The notes below the pieces were generated by a model. That model saw only the letters and a program-made list of their open reading frames with translations. It was not told where the DNA came from and ran no database searches. A DNA stretch of 44,088 bases from Meridianimarinicoccus zhengii (GTDB lineage Bacteria > Pseudomonadota > Alphaproteobacteria > Rhodobacterales > Rhodobacteraceae), in NCBI RefSeq assembly GCF_003254465.1, contig NZ_QDFI01000034.1:1-44088 (forward strand). The letters run 5' to 3'. A program made the position numbers and the translations under genes. Shown one piece after another: positions 1 through 8,834 of this stretch; position 1 is the first letter of the stretch, and every line of letters begins with the position of its first letter.

Positions 1-2
1 GC

Positions 3-56
3 CGTGCCCGTGGCGGCGGCGGCAATGGTGGCGGACGGTCGCGCAAGGCGGCCTGA
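3..56 (+). CDS. C-terminal tail of a Gly/Arg-rich protein (partial)
   Basis: Frame 3 is open from the window edge and ends in TGA at 54-56. It encodes a short basic, glycine-rich tail (RARGGGGNGGG then RSRKAA). Such tails are typical of RNA-binding proteins and DEAD-box RNA helicases, but only 17 residues are visible, so the protein cannot be named. A good rho-independent terminator lies about 50 bases downstream on the same strand, which supports this as the true end of a plus-strand gene. Confidence 0.45.
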   Translation, partial: RARGGGGNGGGRSRKAA

Positions 57-108
57 GCCGCGGCGGGTGCGGGGAGGCGCCGGGTCGAGCCCGGCGCGCC
101 ATCGCGCG

Positions 109-134
109 GGGGCATCCGTCGGGTGCCCCTTTTT
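109..134 (+). terminator. Rho-independent terminator of the left-edge gene
   Basis: A 9-bp stem (109-117 with 121-129, one G-T pair, 3-base loop) is followed by five T at 130-134. It is placed to end the plus-strand gene whose stop codon is at 54-56. Confidence 0.75.
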
Positions 135-163
135 CGTGGCGGTTCGTGGGGCGCACGGGCATG

Positions 164-186
164 AAAAAGGGGCGCTCGCGCGCCCC
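164..186 (-). terminator. Rho-independent terminator of glnBA
   Basis: Read on the minus strand, a 7-bp GC stem (GGGGCGC with GCGCCCC, 4-base loop) is followed by five T (complement of 164-168). It lies about 25 bases after the glnA stop codon. It sits back to back with the plus-strand terminator at 109-134. Confidence 0.8.
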
Positions 187-209
187 TTTCCCGTGTCTGT
201 GCCTGCCGG

Positions 210-1616
210 TCAGCAGCTGTAGTACATCTTGAATTCGACCGGGTGCGGGGTGTGTTCGAAGGCGTAGACCTCTTCCCACTTGAGCGCGAGATAGCCTTCG
301 ATCTGGTCCTTGGTGAACACGTCGCCCGCGAGCAGGAATTCGTGATCCGCCTCCAGGCATTCCAGCGCCTCGCGCAGGGACGCGCAGACGGTGGGGATGC
401 CGGCCAGTTCCTCTGGCTCCAGGTCGTAGAGGTCCTTGTCGGACGCCTCGCCGGGGTGGATCTTGTTCTTGATCCCGTCGAGCCCGGCCATCAGCAGCGC
501 CGAGAACGCCAGATAGGGGTTCGCCGCCGGGTCGGGGAAGCGGGCCTCCACGCGCTTGGCCTTGGGGCTTTCGGCCCAGGGGATGCGCACGCAGCCGGAC
601 CGGTTCGACGCCGAGTAGGCGCGCAGCACCGGCGCTTCGAAGCCGGGGATCAGGCGCTTGTAGCTGTTGGTCGACGGGTTGGTGAAGGCGTTCAGGGTCT
701 TGGCGTGCTTCAGGATGCCGCCGATGTAGTAGAGCGCCTCGTCCGACAGGTCGGCATACTTGTCGCCCGCGAAGAGCGGCTTGCCGTCCTTCCACACGGA
801 CATGTTCACGTGCATGCCGGTGCCGTTGTCGCCCGAGATGGGCTTGGGCATGAAGGTCGCGGTCTTGCCATAGGCCTGGGCCACGTTCTGCACGACGTAC
901 TTGTATTTCTGGATCTCGTCGGCCTGCTTGGTCAGCGTGCCGAAGATCAGGCCGAGTTCGTGCTGGCAGGAGGCCACTTCGTGGTGGTGCTTGTCCACCT
1001 TCATGCCCATCCGCTTCATGGTGGACAGCATTTCAGACCGGATGTCCTGCGCGTCATCGGTGGGGTTCACGGGGAAGTAGCCGCCCTTGATGCCGGGGCG
1101 GTGGCCCATGTTGCCCATCTCGTACTCGGTATCCGAGTTCCACGCGCCGTCCTGCGCGTCGACCTGGTAGGACACCTTGTTCATGCTGACCGAGAAGCGC
1201 ACGTCGTCGAACAGGAAGAATTCCGCTTCGGGGCCGAAGAAAGCCGCATCGCCGATGCCCGAGGATTTCAGGTAAGCCTCGGCCTTTTCGGCGGTGCCGC
1301 GGGGGTCGCGGCCATAGGGTTCGCCCGTCGCGGGTTCCACCACCGAGTTGTGGATGCACAGGGTCTTTTCCGCGTAGAACGGGTCGATGTAAACGCTGTC
1401 CGTATCCGGCATCAGCTTCATGTCGGATTCATTGATCGACTTCCAGCCGGCGATCGACGAGCCGTCGAACATGAAGCCTTCTTCAAGGAAATCCTCATCG
1501 ACCTGATCCGCCATCACCGTGACGTGCTGCAGCCTGCCACGCGGGTCGGTGAACCGGATATCGACGTATTCGATACCCTCGTCCTTGATCATCTTGAGTA
1601 CGGCGTCCTTGCTCAT
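210..1616 (-). CDS. glnA: Glutamine synthetase, type I
   Basis: Makes glutamine from glutamate, ammonia and ATP in the cytoplasm and is the main ammonia-assimilating enzyme. The 468-residue length is exactly that of the type I (GSI-beta) family. The N-terminal beta-Grasp region ([10 protein letters not shown]) is followed by the catalytic domain with [16 protein letters not shown], the ATP-site segment NGTGMHVN and the glutamate-site loop [10 protein letters not shown]. The adenylylation loop [10 protein letters not shown] places the target tyrosine at residue 397, the classical position, so activity is probably controlled by GlnE adenylylation. It follows glnB by 50 bases on the same strand, the usual glnBA operon in this group, and ends at a strong terminator. 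Confidence 0.98.
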   Translation of the reverse strand: MSKDAVLKMIKDEGIEYVDIRFTDPRGRLQHVTVMADQVDEDFLEEGFMFDGSSIAGWKSINESDMKLMPDTDSVYIDPFYAEKTLCIHNSVVEPATGEPYGRDPRGTAEKAEAYLKSSGIGDAAFFGPEAEFFLFDDVRFSVSMNKVSYQVDAQDGAWNSDTEYEMGNMGHRPGIKGGYFPVNPTDDAQDIRSEMLSTMKRMGMKVDKHHHEVASCQHELGLIFGTLTKQADEIQKYKYVVQNVAQAYGKTATFMPKPISGDNGTGMHVNMSVWKDGKPLFAGDKYADLSDEALYYIGGILKHAKTLNAFTNPSTNSYKRLIPGFEAPVLRAYSASNRSGCVRIPWAESPKAKRVEARFPDPAANPYLAFSALLMAGLDGIKNKIHPGEASDKDLYDLEPEELAGIPTVCASLREALECLEADHEFLLAGDVFTKDQIEGYLALKWEEVYAFEHTPHPVEFKMYYSC

Positions 1617-1666
1617 CTCGGTGAGGTCCTCTTGCTGTGTAAAAGTTGCCGGGCGGAGGGCGACGG

Positions 1667-2140
<474 letters not shown>

Positions 2141-2144
2141 GTAA

Positions 2145-2816
2145 ATGGACGAAATGAAAAAACATGCGCAGATGCGCGGCGATGCGGTGCTGAGTGCCGC
2201 GGAAATGCGCGAAGTTGAAACGGCGGCGATGGCATCTGGCAGCGTCACGGGGGCGGTGCTGATGGATCGCGCGGGGCGCGGCGCGGTGGCGGCGATGCTG
2301 GATCATTGGCCCGATCTGGCAGCGGGCGCGCACCGGGCGGTGGTGCTGTGCGGGCCCGGCAACAACGGCGGGGACGGTTACGTGATGGCGCGCGATCTGG
2401 CCGCGCGCGGCTGGACGGTGGAGGTCTGCGCCCTTGGCGATCCGGTGCGGCTGCCGCCGGACGCCGCGGCGGCGCATGCTGCGTGGTGCGGGGTTGGCGC
2501 GGTGCTGCCGCTGGCCGAGGCGCCGGCGCTGATGCCGGGCGCGGATGTGGTGATCGACGCGCTGTTCGGGATTGGGCTGTCGCGCCCGCTGGCGGGCGAT
2601 GCAGCGGCGGTGCTGGATGCGGTGCCGCGAACCGCGCGCAAGGTCGCGGTCGACGTGCCCTCGGGACGGGATGCGGATACCGGGGCGGTGCTGGGCGCGG
2701 CGTTCGACGCCGACCTGACCGTGACCTTCCACGCGCCCAAGCCTGTCCACACGATGCTGGCCGCGGCTGGCGCTGCGGTCGCGGTCGTGGATATCGGCCT
2801 TGGGACGGCGGCGTGA
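2145..2816 (+). CDS. nnrE: NAD(P)H-hydrate epimerase (stand-alone)
   Basis: Interconverts the R and S forms of damaged, hydrated NAD(P)H so that the dehydratase can repair both. The 223 residues cover one complete YjeF N-terminal domain: GPGNNGGDGY (nucleotide-binding loop), DALFGIGLSRPL and VDVPSG are all present. In most bacteria this domain is fused to the dehydratase; here the frame ends with TGA overlapping the GTG start of the next frame (GTGA at 2813-2816). This is therefore either a real split pair or a single-base frameshift. The first ATG was used; another lies 12 bases downstream. Confidence 0.85.
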   Translation: MDEMKKHAQMRGDAVLSAAEMREVETAAMASGSVTGAVLMDRAGRGAVAAMLDHWPDLAAGAHRAVVLCGPGNNGGDGYVMARDLAARGWTVEVCALGDPVRLPPDAAAAHAAWCGVGAVLPLAEAPALMPGADVVIDALFGIGLSRPLAGDAAAVLDAVPRTARKVAVDVPSGRDADTGAVLGAAFDADLTVTFHAPKPVHTMLAAAGAAVAVVDIGLGTAA

Positions 2817-3676
2817 GCGCGCCGCTGCCGCCGCTGTCACCCGCGCTGGCCGCGCGGTTGGCCAAGCACGAGCACCAGCACAAGTACGATCACGGCCATG
2901 CGCTCGTGCTGGCGGGCGGGCCCGGCCATGGCGGTGCCGCGCGGCTGGCCGCGATGGCCGCGTTGCGGGTGGGCGCGGGGCTGGTGACGCTGGGCTGCCC
3001 GCCCGAGGCGCTGACCGAGAACGCGGCGCAGATGACATCGGTGATGGTGCGCCCGGTGCGCGGATCGGCGGGGCTGGAAGACGCATTGGCCGACCCGCGG
3101 CTGAACGCGCTGTGCCTTGGCCCCGGGCTGGGACAGGGGACCGAGCCGCGCAACATGGTGCGCGTGGCGCTGGCGGCGCGGCGGCCCGTGGTGCTGGACG
3201 CCGATGCGTTGTCGAGCTTCGCCACTGCCCCCCGCGCGCTGTTCGTGCTGCTGCACGGGGCGGCAGTGCTGACCCCGCATCTGGGGGAATTTACGCGGCT
3301 TTTCCCCGAACAGGCGGCGGGGCTGAAGGGGGCGTCGCTGGACGACCGGCGCGCGGCGGTGCGCGCGGCGGCGGCGCGTTGCGGCGCGGTCGTGCTGCTG
3401 AAGGGGGCCGTGACGCTGGCGGCGGACCCGGCGGGCCACATGGTCGAGTTGCACCTGACCGGGGAGCGGGCCGTGCCCTGGCTGGCCACCGGGGGCACGG
3501 GCGACGTGCTGGCGGGGCTGCTGACCGGGCTTCTGGCGCGCGGCTTCTCGCCCTTGCAGGCGGCCGAGGCGGGCGCGTGGCTGCATGCCGCGGCGGCGCG
3601 CGCGGCGGGGCCGGGGCTGATCGCGGAGGATCTGCCCGGGCGGCTGCCCGGCGTGCTGGTCGATCTGGGGCTTTGA
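2813..3676 (+). CDS. nnrD: ADP-dependent NAD(P)H-hydrate dehydratase (stand-alone)
   Basis: Dehydrates S-NAD(P)HX back to NAD(P)H, using ADP in the bacterial family. The 287 residues form a complete ribokinase-like domain: HALVLAGGPGHGGAARLA near the N-terminus, LTPHLGEF in the middle, and the phosphate-binding and catalytic motif ATGGTGDVLAGLLTG near the C-terminus. The start is a GTG that overlaps the nnrE stop codon by four bases, giving translational coupling. The strong match over the whole domain argues against pseudogene decay. See the finding on the split. Confidence 0.85.
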   Translation: MSAPLPPLSPALAARLAKHEHQHKYDHGHALVLAGGPGHGGAARLAAMAALRVGAGLVTLGCPPEALTENAAQMTSVMVRPVRGSAGLEDALADPRLNALCLGPGLGQGTEPRNMVRVALAARRPVVLDADALSSFATAPRALFVLLHGAAVLTPHLGEFTRLFPEQAAGLKGASLDDRRAAVRAAAARCGAVVLLKGAVTLAADPAGHMVELHLTGERAVPWLATGGTGDVLAGLLTGLLARGFSPLQAAEAGAWLHAAAARAAGPGLIAEDLPGRLPGVLVDLGL

Positions 3677-3774
3677 ACGCGTGCGGGGGCGCGATTTTCC
3701 CCCTCGCATCCCCCGAAGGCTCTTGCTAGAAGGCGCGGAATTCGGCGCCGCCCCGGCGGTCGCCCTGGCTTTTC

Positions 3775-3859
3775 GCGGGTGTGGCGGAACTGGTAGACGC
3801 ACCAGATTTAGGTTCTGGCGCCGCAAGGCGTGGGGGTTCAAGTCCCTCCACCCGCACCA
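3775..3859 (+). tRNA. tRNA-Leu (anticodon UAG)
   Basis: The 85-base gene has a 7-bp acceptor stem (GCGGGTG with CACCCGC) and an encoded CCA end. The anticodon stem CCAGA/TCTGG carries loop TTTAGGT with anticodon TAG at 3809-3811. A class II long variable arm is followed by the T arm containing GGTTCAAGTCC. It sits just upstream of tig on the same strand. Confidence 0.96.
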
Positions 3860-3886
3860 TGGACATGGGAAAGAGGACGAAACGAC

Positions 3887-5218
3887 ATGCAGGTCACCGA
3901 GACCCTGAAGGACGGGCTCAAGCGCGGTTACGAGATCACGCTTACCGCCGCCGAGCTTGACGCCAAGGTTGTCGAGAAACTGGCCGAGGCGCAGCCCCAG
4001 ATCGAGATGAAGGGCTTCCGCAAGGGCAAGGTCCCGATGGCGCTGCTGCGCAAGCAGTTCGGCCCGAAGGTGCTGGGCGAGGCGATGCAGGAAGCCGTCG
4101 ACGGCGCGATGTCGCAGCATTTCGAGGACACGGGCGACCGGCCCGCGCTCCAGCCCGAGGTCAAGATGACCAACGAGGCGTGGAAGGAAGGCGACGACGT
4201 GGTCGTGGCGCTGAACTACGAAGCGCTGCCCGAGATCCCCGAGGTGGAGCTGTCGGGCATCGCGCTGGAAAAGATGGTCGTGAAAGCCGATGACGCGTCG
4301 GTGGACGAGGCGCTGGCGAGCCTGGCCGGGACCGCGCAATCCTTCGAGGACAAGGAAGACGGTGCCGCGGCGGAGGATGGCGACCAAGTCGTGATCGATT
4401 TCGTCGGCAAGGTCGATGGCGAGGCGTTCGAGGGCGGTGCGGCGGAGGATTATCCGCTGACGCTGGGGTCGAACAGCTTCATTCCCGGTTTCGAGGAACA
4501 GCTTGTCGGCGTGAAGGCGGGCGAGGAAAAGGCCGTGACGGTCAGCTTCCCCGAGGATTACCAGGCCGAGAACCTGGCCGGCGAGGAAGCCGTGTTCGAC
4601 TGCACCGTGAAGGCGGTGAAGGCCCCGAAGGTGGCCGAGATCGACGACGAGCTGGCCAAGAAGTTCGGCGCGGAGGATCTGGACGCGCTGAAGGGCCAGA
4701 TCCGCGAGCGGCTTGAAGCCGAGTACGCGAACGCCGCGCGGTCGGTCATGAAGCGCCACCTGCTGGACCGGCTGGACGAGATGGTGAGCTTCGATCTGCC
4801 GCCGACGCTGGTCGATGCCGAGGCCAAGCAGATCGCCCACCAACTGTGGCACGAGGACAACCCGGACGTGCACGGCCACGACCACCCCGAGGTGGAGCCG
4901 ACCGAGGAGCATCTCAAGCTGGGCGAGCGGCGGGTGCGGCTGGGCCTGTTCCTGGCCGATCTGGGCCAGAAGCAGGAGATCCAGGTCACCGATGCCGAGA
5001 TGACCCAGGCGGTGATGGCGCAGGCGCGCCAGTATCCGGGGCAGGAGCGGCAGTTCTTCGAGTTCATCCAGCAGAACCAGCAGATGCAGCAGCAGATCCG
5101 CGCGCCGCTTTTCGAGGACAAGGTTGTGGATTACATCTTCGAACTGGCGAGCGTGACCGAGACGGAGGTGTCCAAGGACGACCTTCAGAAGGCGGTCGAG
5201 TCGCTGGACGATATCTGA
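3887..5218 (+). CDS. tig: Trigger factor (ribosome-associated chaperone)
   Basis: Folding helper that docks at the ribosome exit tunnel; it also has peptidyl-prolyl isomerase activity. The 443 residues match the family length. The ribosome-binding signature GFRKGKVP lies near residues 44-51. The FKBP-type isomerase domain follows ([20 protein letters not shown], then [14 protein letters not shown]), and the C-terminal part is the helical chaperone domain. The start at MQVTETL is supported by a purine-rich AGAGGACG just upstream; in-frame codons before it read into the tRNA. A classic terminator follows 23 bases after the stop. Confidence 0.97.
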   Translation: MQVTETLKDGLKRGYEITLTAAELDAKVVEKLAEAQPQIEMKGFRKGKVPMALLRKQFGPKVLGEAMQEAVDGAMSQHFEDTGDRPALQPEVKMTNEAWKEGDDVVVALNYEALPEIPEVELSGIALEKMVVKADDASVDEALASLAGTAQSFEDKEDGAAAEDGDQVVIDFVGKVDGEAFEGGAAEDYPLTLGSNSFIPGFEEQLVGVKAGEEKAVTVSFPEDYQAENLAGEEAVFDCTVKAVKAPKVAEIDDELAKKFGAEDLDALKGQIRERLEAEYANAARSVMKRHLLDRLDEMVSFDLPPTLVDAEAKQIAHQLWHEDNPDVHGHDHPEVEPTEEHLKLGERRVRLGLFLADLGQKQEIQVTDAEMTQAVMAQARQYPGQERQFFEFIQQNQQMQQQIRAPLFEDKVVDYIFELASVTETEVSKDDLQKAVESLDDI

Positions 5219-5241
5219 TCGCAGCCGCGATCACGGATGAC

Positions 5242-5268
5242 GGGGCCGCCTTCGGGCGGCCCCTTTTT
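5242..5268 (+). terminator. Rho-independent terminator of tig
   Basis: A perfect 9-bp GC stem (5242-5250 with 5255-5263) closed by a TTCG tetraloop is followed by five T. Confidence 0.92.
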
Positions 5269-5278
5269 CATCGGTGGA

Positions 5279-5854
5279 TCAGGCGGGGGGCAGGACGCGG
5301 GCCAGCACCTCGGCCCGGTCGGCCGCGCCCATGCGGATCGCGAACGCCTCGCCCGATGCCACGCCGGACCCGGTCAGTGCGGTGATGTTCACCTGATGGG
5401 TGACAAGCACCAACCGCCGGTCCGCCGCGCCGCGCAGCAGGTCGCGCAGGGCGCGGGTCTGCGCCGTCCGGTCGCCGCGGCCCGCGAAGAAGGAATTGAG
5501 CACCGGCTCCGCCGTGACCGGCCCGAGGGCGAGCAACGTGGCCGTGTCCCGGCACCGGCACCATTGCGAGGTCAGCACCGCGTCGAACGGCGCACCGGTG
5601 GCGCGCAGCGCATCGCCCAACCGCCGCGCCTGCGCCCGTCCCCGGTTGTCGAGATTGCGCTGCGTGCTGCAATCGCCCAGCCGGAGCCCCGGCGGATCGC
5701 CCGTTCCGGGTGCCCGCGCGTGGCGCAGGATGACATGGGTGCTGGGCGCGGCAAGCGCCGCGGCGAAGGCATCCGGCACGGCGGGCGCCGCCGGGCGTGC
5801 GACGGGCAGGACGCAGGCGGCAAGGCCGGCAAGACAGGTACGGCGGGCGATCAT
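5279..5854 (-). CDS. Exported histidine phosphatase family protein
   Basis: A 191-residue member of the histidine phosphatase (phosphoglycerate mutase-like) superfamily. The phosphohistidine motif is LRHAR near residue 44, the second arginine motif is LTSQWCRCRDTA, and the late histidine is in LVTHQVN. The N-terminus is a signal peptide with two arginines (ARRTCLAGLAAC); LAAC also fits a lipobox, so it may be a membrane-anchored periplasmic lipoprotein. The substrate is not evident. The ATG was chosen because the signal peptide begins there; the open frame extends far upstream without coding character. The gene stands alone and converges on tig. Confidence 0.82.
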   Translation of the reverse strand: MIARRTCLAGLAACVLPVARPAAPAVPDAFAAALAAPSTHVILRHARAPGTGDPPGLRLGDCSTQRNLDNRGRAQARRLGDALRATGAPFDAVLTSQWCRCRDTATLLALGPVTAEPVLNSFFAGRGDRTAQTRALRDLLRGAADRRLVLVTHQVNITALTGSGVASGEAFAIRMGAADRAEVLARVLPPA

Positions 5855-5944
5855 GCGGGGAAACCTAGGCGCGGGCGCGGTTCCGACCAGCGGACGGGTC
5901 GCGGGCCATGGGCAGGGCCGCGGATTGGGGCTACATCGGGCGGC

Positions 5945-6505
5945 ATGACAGATTCGACCGACGATCCGCTTGCCCTCGGCATCCGCACCGGCCTGCCCGA
6001 TGCGCTGCGCGTGCTGGCCGACGAGTTGCCGCGCGCGGGCTGGGAAAGCCATCCCGGCTTTGCCGGGCTCGCGCAGTTCTGGATGGAGCGTCACCTGCTG
6101 TTCCGCCGCCTGATGGACGCATTGCAGACCGATGCCGAGGCGCGGCTCGACGGCGGCATGTCGGCGCAGGATCATGCGGCACGCGTGCAGCGGCTGGGCG
6201 GAATGCTCGTGGGCACGCTGCACGAACATCACGGGGTGGAGGACGCGGTCTATTTCCCGCAGATGCAGGGGATGGAGCCGCGGCTTCTGCGCGGCTTCGA
6301 GATGCTGGACCGCGACCACCATGCGCTGGACGACTGGCTTGCGCGCTTCACGACCGCGGCGAACACGGCCATCCGGCAGCCCGACCGGGACGCGGTAGGC
6401 GCGTTCCATGGGGAGCTTGCGCGCTTCGCGCCGCTCCTGTCGCGGCACCTGGAGGACGAGGAGGACCTCGTCGTCCCGGTCATCCTGCGCACGGGCCTGC
6501 GGTAG
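5945..6505 (+). CDS. Hemerythrin HHE-domain protein
   Basis: A 186-residue four-helix protein of the hemerythrin-like family, which binds a non-heme di-iron centre and handles oxygen, nitric oxide or iron. Likely ligands are seen in order: H in MERHLLF, HEHHGVEDAVYF, DRDHHALDDW and RHLEDEEDLVVP. No signal peptide is present, so it is probably cytoplasmic. It starts about 90 bases from the divergent phosphatase gene and converges on the next gene. Its exact role cannot be read from the sequence. Confidence 0.85.
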   Translation: MTDSTDDPLALGIRTGLPDALRVLADELPRAGWESHPGFAGLAQFWMERHLLFRRLMDALQTDAEARLDGGMSAQDHAARVQRLGGMLVGTLHEHHGVEDAVYFPQMQGMEPRLLRGFEMLDRDHHALDDWLARFTTAANTAIRQPDRDAVGAFHGELARFAPLLSRHLEDEEDLVVPVILRTGLR

Positions 6506-6508
6506 CGG

Positions 6509-6913
6509 TCAGCCCCCGAAGGTGGCGATGGCCGCGGCCATGGAGGTCAGTGCGGCGGCCAACTGGGCAATCAGCACGGTGCGCGCGACGGGCGGCGGCA
6601 AGGGGCGGCCCGCCTGCATCCGGCCCCATGCGGTGCCCGCGAGCGCGGTCAGCACCACCGCGGCGGTCAGCTTCAGATGCCAGCTTCCGCCTAGGTCCAT
6701 CGACGCACCGTAGCGGGTGATCCACATCGGGATGCCCGTGAGCCACAACAGGCCAATGGCGGACACGCCCACGGTGGCGATGGGCCGGATCGCGGGGCGG
6801 ACATGGGGCGCGGCCTGTGGGTCGGCCTTGGCGCGGGCCATCAGCACCAGCACCGCCGCGCCGCCGCCGAAGGCCAGCGCGAAGCCGACGTAATGCAGAA
6901 GCGTCAGGATCAC
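6509..6913 (-). CDS. Four-helix integral membrane protein
   Basis: A 134-residue hydrophobic protein with about four predicted membrane helices (near residues 5-25, 45-66, 78-98 and 110-130). It starts HYVGFALAFGGGAAVL, reminiscent of CopD or DUF2269-type membrane proteins, but no catalytic motif is seen. The start is a GTG overlapping the stop codon of the HugZ-like gene (GTGA), so the two are translationally coupled and may act together, for example in heme or metal handling. Function unknown. Confidence 0.65.
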   Translation of the reverse strand: MILTLLHYVGFALAFGGGAAVLVLMARAKADPQAAPHVRPAIRPIATVGVSAIGLLWLTGIPMWITRYGASMDLGGSWHLKLTAAVVLTALAGTAWGRMQAGRPLPPPVARTVLIAQLAAALTSMAAAIATFGG

Positions 6914-7410
6914 GGGGCAGGCTCCAGCCCGAGATCGGCGGGCGTCAGTCGATAGGCCTTGCCGAAGCCGCCGTTGAGTGCCGCGTCCGTCACGGTCAGC
7001 CGGGCGAAGCTGAAATCGGTGAAGTCGATATAGAGCTTCGCCTTAGGCACGAGGCCGAGGTAGTGCGCACGCAAGGCATCCCAGCCGTCGGCGCCGTGTT
7101 CGATGAACTGCGCCCGGCAGGCGAGTGTGATGCGCGGATGGGTGAGCGGGTCGCCCTTGTCCCCCGGCTCACCCAGCAGAAGCGAACAGGCCGCGTCGGC
7201 GCGCAGCGCGCCGGTATGCGACGACAGGTCCGACACGAGCGTCAGCGGGTGCTGATCCGGTCCCGGCACCACGGCCACGCGCGTCACCGACGGCGCGCCG
7301 GTCGCGGGGTCGACCACGCCGAGCGCGCCGAAGCGGGCGTCGCGCAGCAGGGATCGCCCGAGCGCCCGGGCGTCGTCGTCGGTGGGGTTTATGGGGTCGC
7401 GTTTGGCCAT
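6910..7410 (-). CDS. HugZ-like pyridoxamine-5'-phosphate-oxidase-fold protein
   Basis: A 166-residue split-barrel protein. The N-terminal half (RFGALGVVDPATGAPSVTRVAVV) is the FMN-binding split-barrel core. The middle (LLLGEPGDKGDPLTHPR) and the C-terminal GGFGKAYRL resemble the HugZ heme-utilisation family, whose members bind or degrade heme. No signal peptide is present, so it is cytoplasmic. It overlaps the downstream membrane-protein gene by four bases. Whether it binds FMN or heme cannot be decided from sequence; closeness to hemA and to a heme peroxidase fits a heme link. Confidence 0.78.
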   Translation of the reverse strand: MAKRDPINPTDDDARALGRSLLRDARFGALGVVDPATGAPSVTRVAVVPGPDQHPLTLVSDLSSHTGALRADAACSLLLGEPGDKGDPLTHPRITLACRAQFIEHGADGWDALRAHYLGLVPKAKLYIDFTDFSFARLTVTDAALNGGFGKAYRLTPADLGLEPAP

Positions 7411-7448
7411 GGCGTCAGGGTAGCGGCGGGCACGGTGGGTGCAAGGGG

Positions 7449-8768
7449 TCAGCGCTCCACGGGCAGACCGCTGGGCACTGCGTCGGGGATGCCGAGCCGC
7501 CCGTCGATGGCGGCGGGGTCCGTCAGCGCATGGAGAAAGGCGAGGAGCGCGTCGAGATCGGCCCCGGATACATTCGCGCGCCAGTCCACCGCCGCCGCCG
7601 TGATCGCCGCGGTCTCGGACGGAGTGTCGAGGATCGCCCAGTCCTCCGCACCCGGCACGGGCGGCAGCACGGCATTGTCGCGGTCGTAGCCGTCCATCGC
7701 GCTCTTCGGGTGGGCATGGGCGGCGAGGAAATCGCGCAGGTCGTCATGCGCGCCCGCATGGCCCCAAGGACCGGTGCGGGTGACATTGCGCAGGGGCGGC
7801 GTGCGGAAGGCGAAAAGGTCCGCCGGGTCGCCGGTCACGCGGTAGCGGCCTTCGTCGCGCGCATGCTGCTCGAACCGCGCGGTCTTGCCGGGGCCCAATT
7901 GCGGGGTGCCCATGGCATGGAAGGATTGGTCGGTCAGGAACGGCCCCGCGTGGCAGGTGGCGCAGCCCGCATCGCCGTAGAAGAGCGCCATGCCGTTTGC
8001 CGCAGCACCTGTCAGCGGGGCCTCGCCGCGCAGGTGGCGGTCGAAGGGGCTGTCGTCGCTGCGCCATTCGAAGGCCATGAAGGCGGCGATGGCGTTGGAG
8101 ATGTCGGTGAACCCGATCTCGTCCGGGGTCGTGACATGGGGATAGACGGCTGTGAAGCGGTCGGCATAGGCGGGGATCGCAGCGACGCGGCGGGCGATGA
8201 TGTCCCACGCGCCGCCCGGCCCGGTGATGCGGCCCTGCCGTACCGCCTGTGCCACGTCGTTTTCGCTGTAATGGCCTGCCATCTCGTCGGGGCTGAGGAC
8301 CGGGAACATGGTCTGCGCCGACACGATGCCGGAAAAGCCCGCGGCCATGTCGTCTTCCAGCGGCGTGCGGAAGCCCGCCTTGCGGGTCGGGTCCGTCTCG
8401 ACGCGGCCATCGTGGAAGATCGACGCCAGGTCGCGCGCCCCGAGATTGAAGAGCGCGGGCGAATTGCGCGGAATCCGGCGTTCGGGCAGGTTGTCGGGGA
8501 CGGGCTGCCGGTCAGGGCCGAGCCCGGTTCCGCCCTCGCCCAGCGACAGCGACACCCCGTCGCCGGTGGCGAAGCGCGGGTGGTGGCAGGTGGCGCAGGA
8601 AATGTTGCGGTTGCCCGACAGGATCGGGTCGTAGAACAGGTGCCAGCCCAGATTCGCCTCGGCCCGGTTGACGGGCAGGTAGTCGGCATCGGTCAGGGCG
8701 CGCGGCATGTCCGCGAACGCCGTGGCGGGCAGCAGGGCAAGCAGCAAGGCGAGCAACGGGCGGATCAT
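7449..8768 (-). CDS. Di-heme cytochrome c peroxidase (MauG/CcpA family)
   Basis: Periplasmic enzyme of the family that reduces hydrogen peroxide with electrons from cytochrome c. The 439-residue product starts with a clear signal peptide (MIRPLLALLLALLPATAFA). Two heme c attachment motifs are visible, CATCH at residues 58-62 and CATCH at 269-273, as expected for the two-heme family. Other family segments are FYDPILSGNRNISC, RNSPALFN and FRTPPLRNVTRTGPWGH. It is longer than the roughly 320-350 residues of classical CcpA, so a MauG-like or other peroxidase subfamily is possible. It lies just downstream of hemA on the same strand, separated by a hairpin. Confidence 0.9.
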   Translation of the reverse strand: MIRPLLALLLALLPATAFADMPRALTDADYLPVNRAEANLGWHLFYDPILSGNRNISCATCHHPRFATGDGVSLSLGEGGTGLGPDRQPVPDNLPERRIPRNSPALFNLGARDLASIFHDGRVETDPTRKAGFRTPLEDDMAAGFSGIVSAQTMFPVLSPDEMAGHYSENDVAQAVRQGRITGPGGAWDIIARRVAAIPAYADRFTAVYPHVTTPDEIGFTDISNAIAAFMAFEWRSDDSPFDRHLRGEAPLTGAAANGMALFYGDAGCATCHAGPFLTDQSFHAMGTPQLGPGKTARFEQHARDEGRYRVTGDPADLFAFRTPPLRNVTRTGPWGHAGAHDDLRDFLAAHAHPKSAMDGYDRDNAVLPPVPGAEDWAILDTPSETAAITAAAVDWRANVSGADLDALLAFLHALTDPAAIDGRLGIPDAVPSGLPVER

Positions 8769-8803
8769 GGCACGACCATGCGCGCGACGGGCGGCAAAGA
8801 CCA

Positions 8804-8827
8804 GCCCCCGCCGTGATGGGCGGGGGC
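8804..8827 (-). terminator. Hairpin after hemA (probable terminator)
   Basis: A perfect 9-bp GC stem (8804-8812 with 8819-8827, 6-base loop) lies 8 bases after the hemA stop codon. On the minus strand it is followed by TGGTCTTT rather than a clean T-run, so termination may be partial and some transcripts may run into the peroxidase gene. Confidence 0.6.
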
Positions 8828-8834
8828 GGGGGTG

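Noticed and set aside
3775-3859. tRNA-Leu as an integration site for a mobile element
   Set aside because: No integrase, no repeated tRNA 3' end and no foreign-looking genes are seen on either side; it lies between housekeeping genes.
2837-4912. 691-codon minus-strand open frame
   Set aside because: It runs antisense through nnrD, the tRNA and tig; the protein is low-complexity His/Arg/Leu with no family features.
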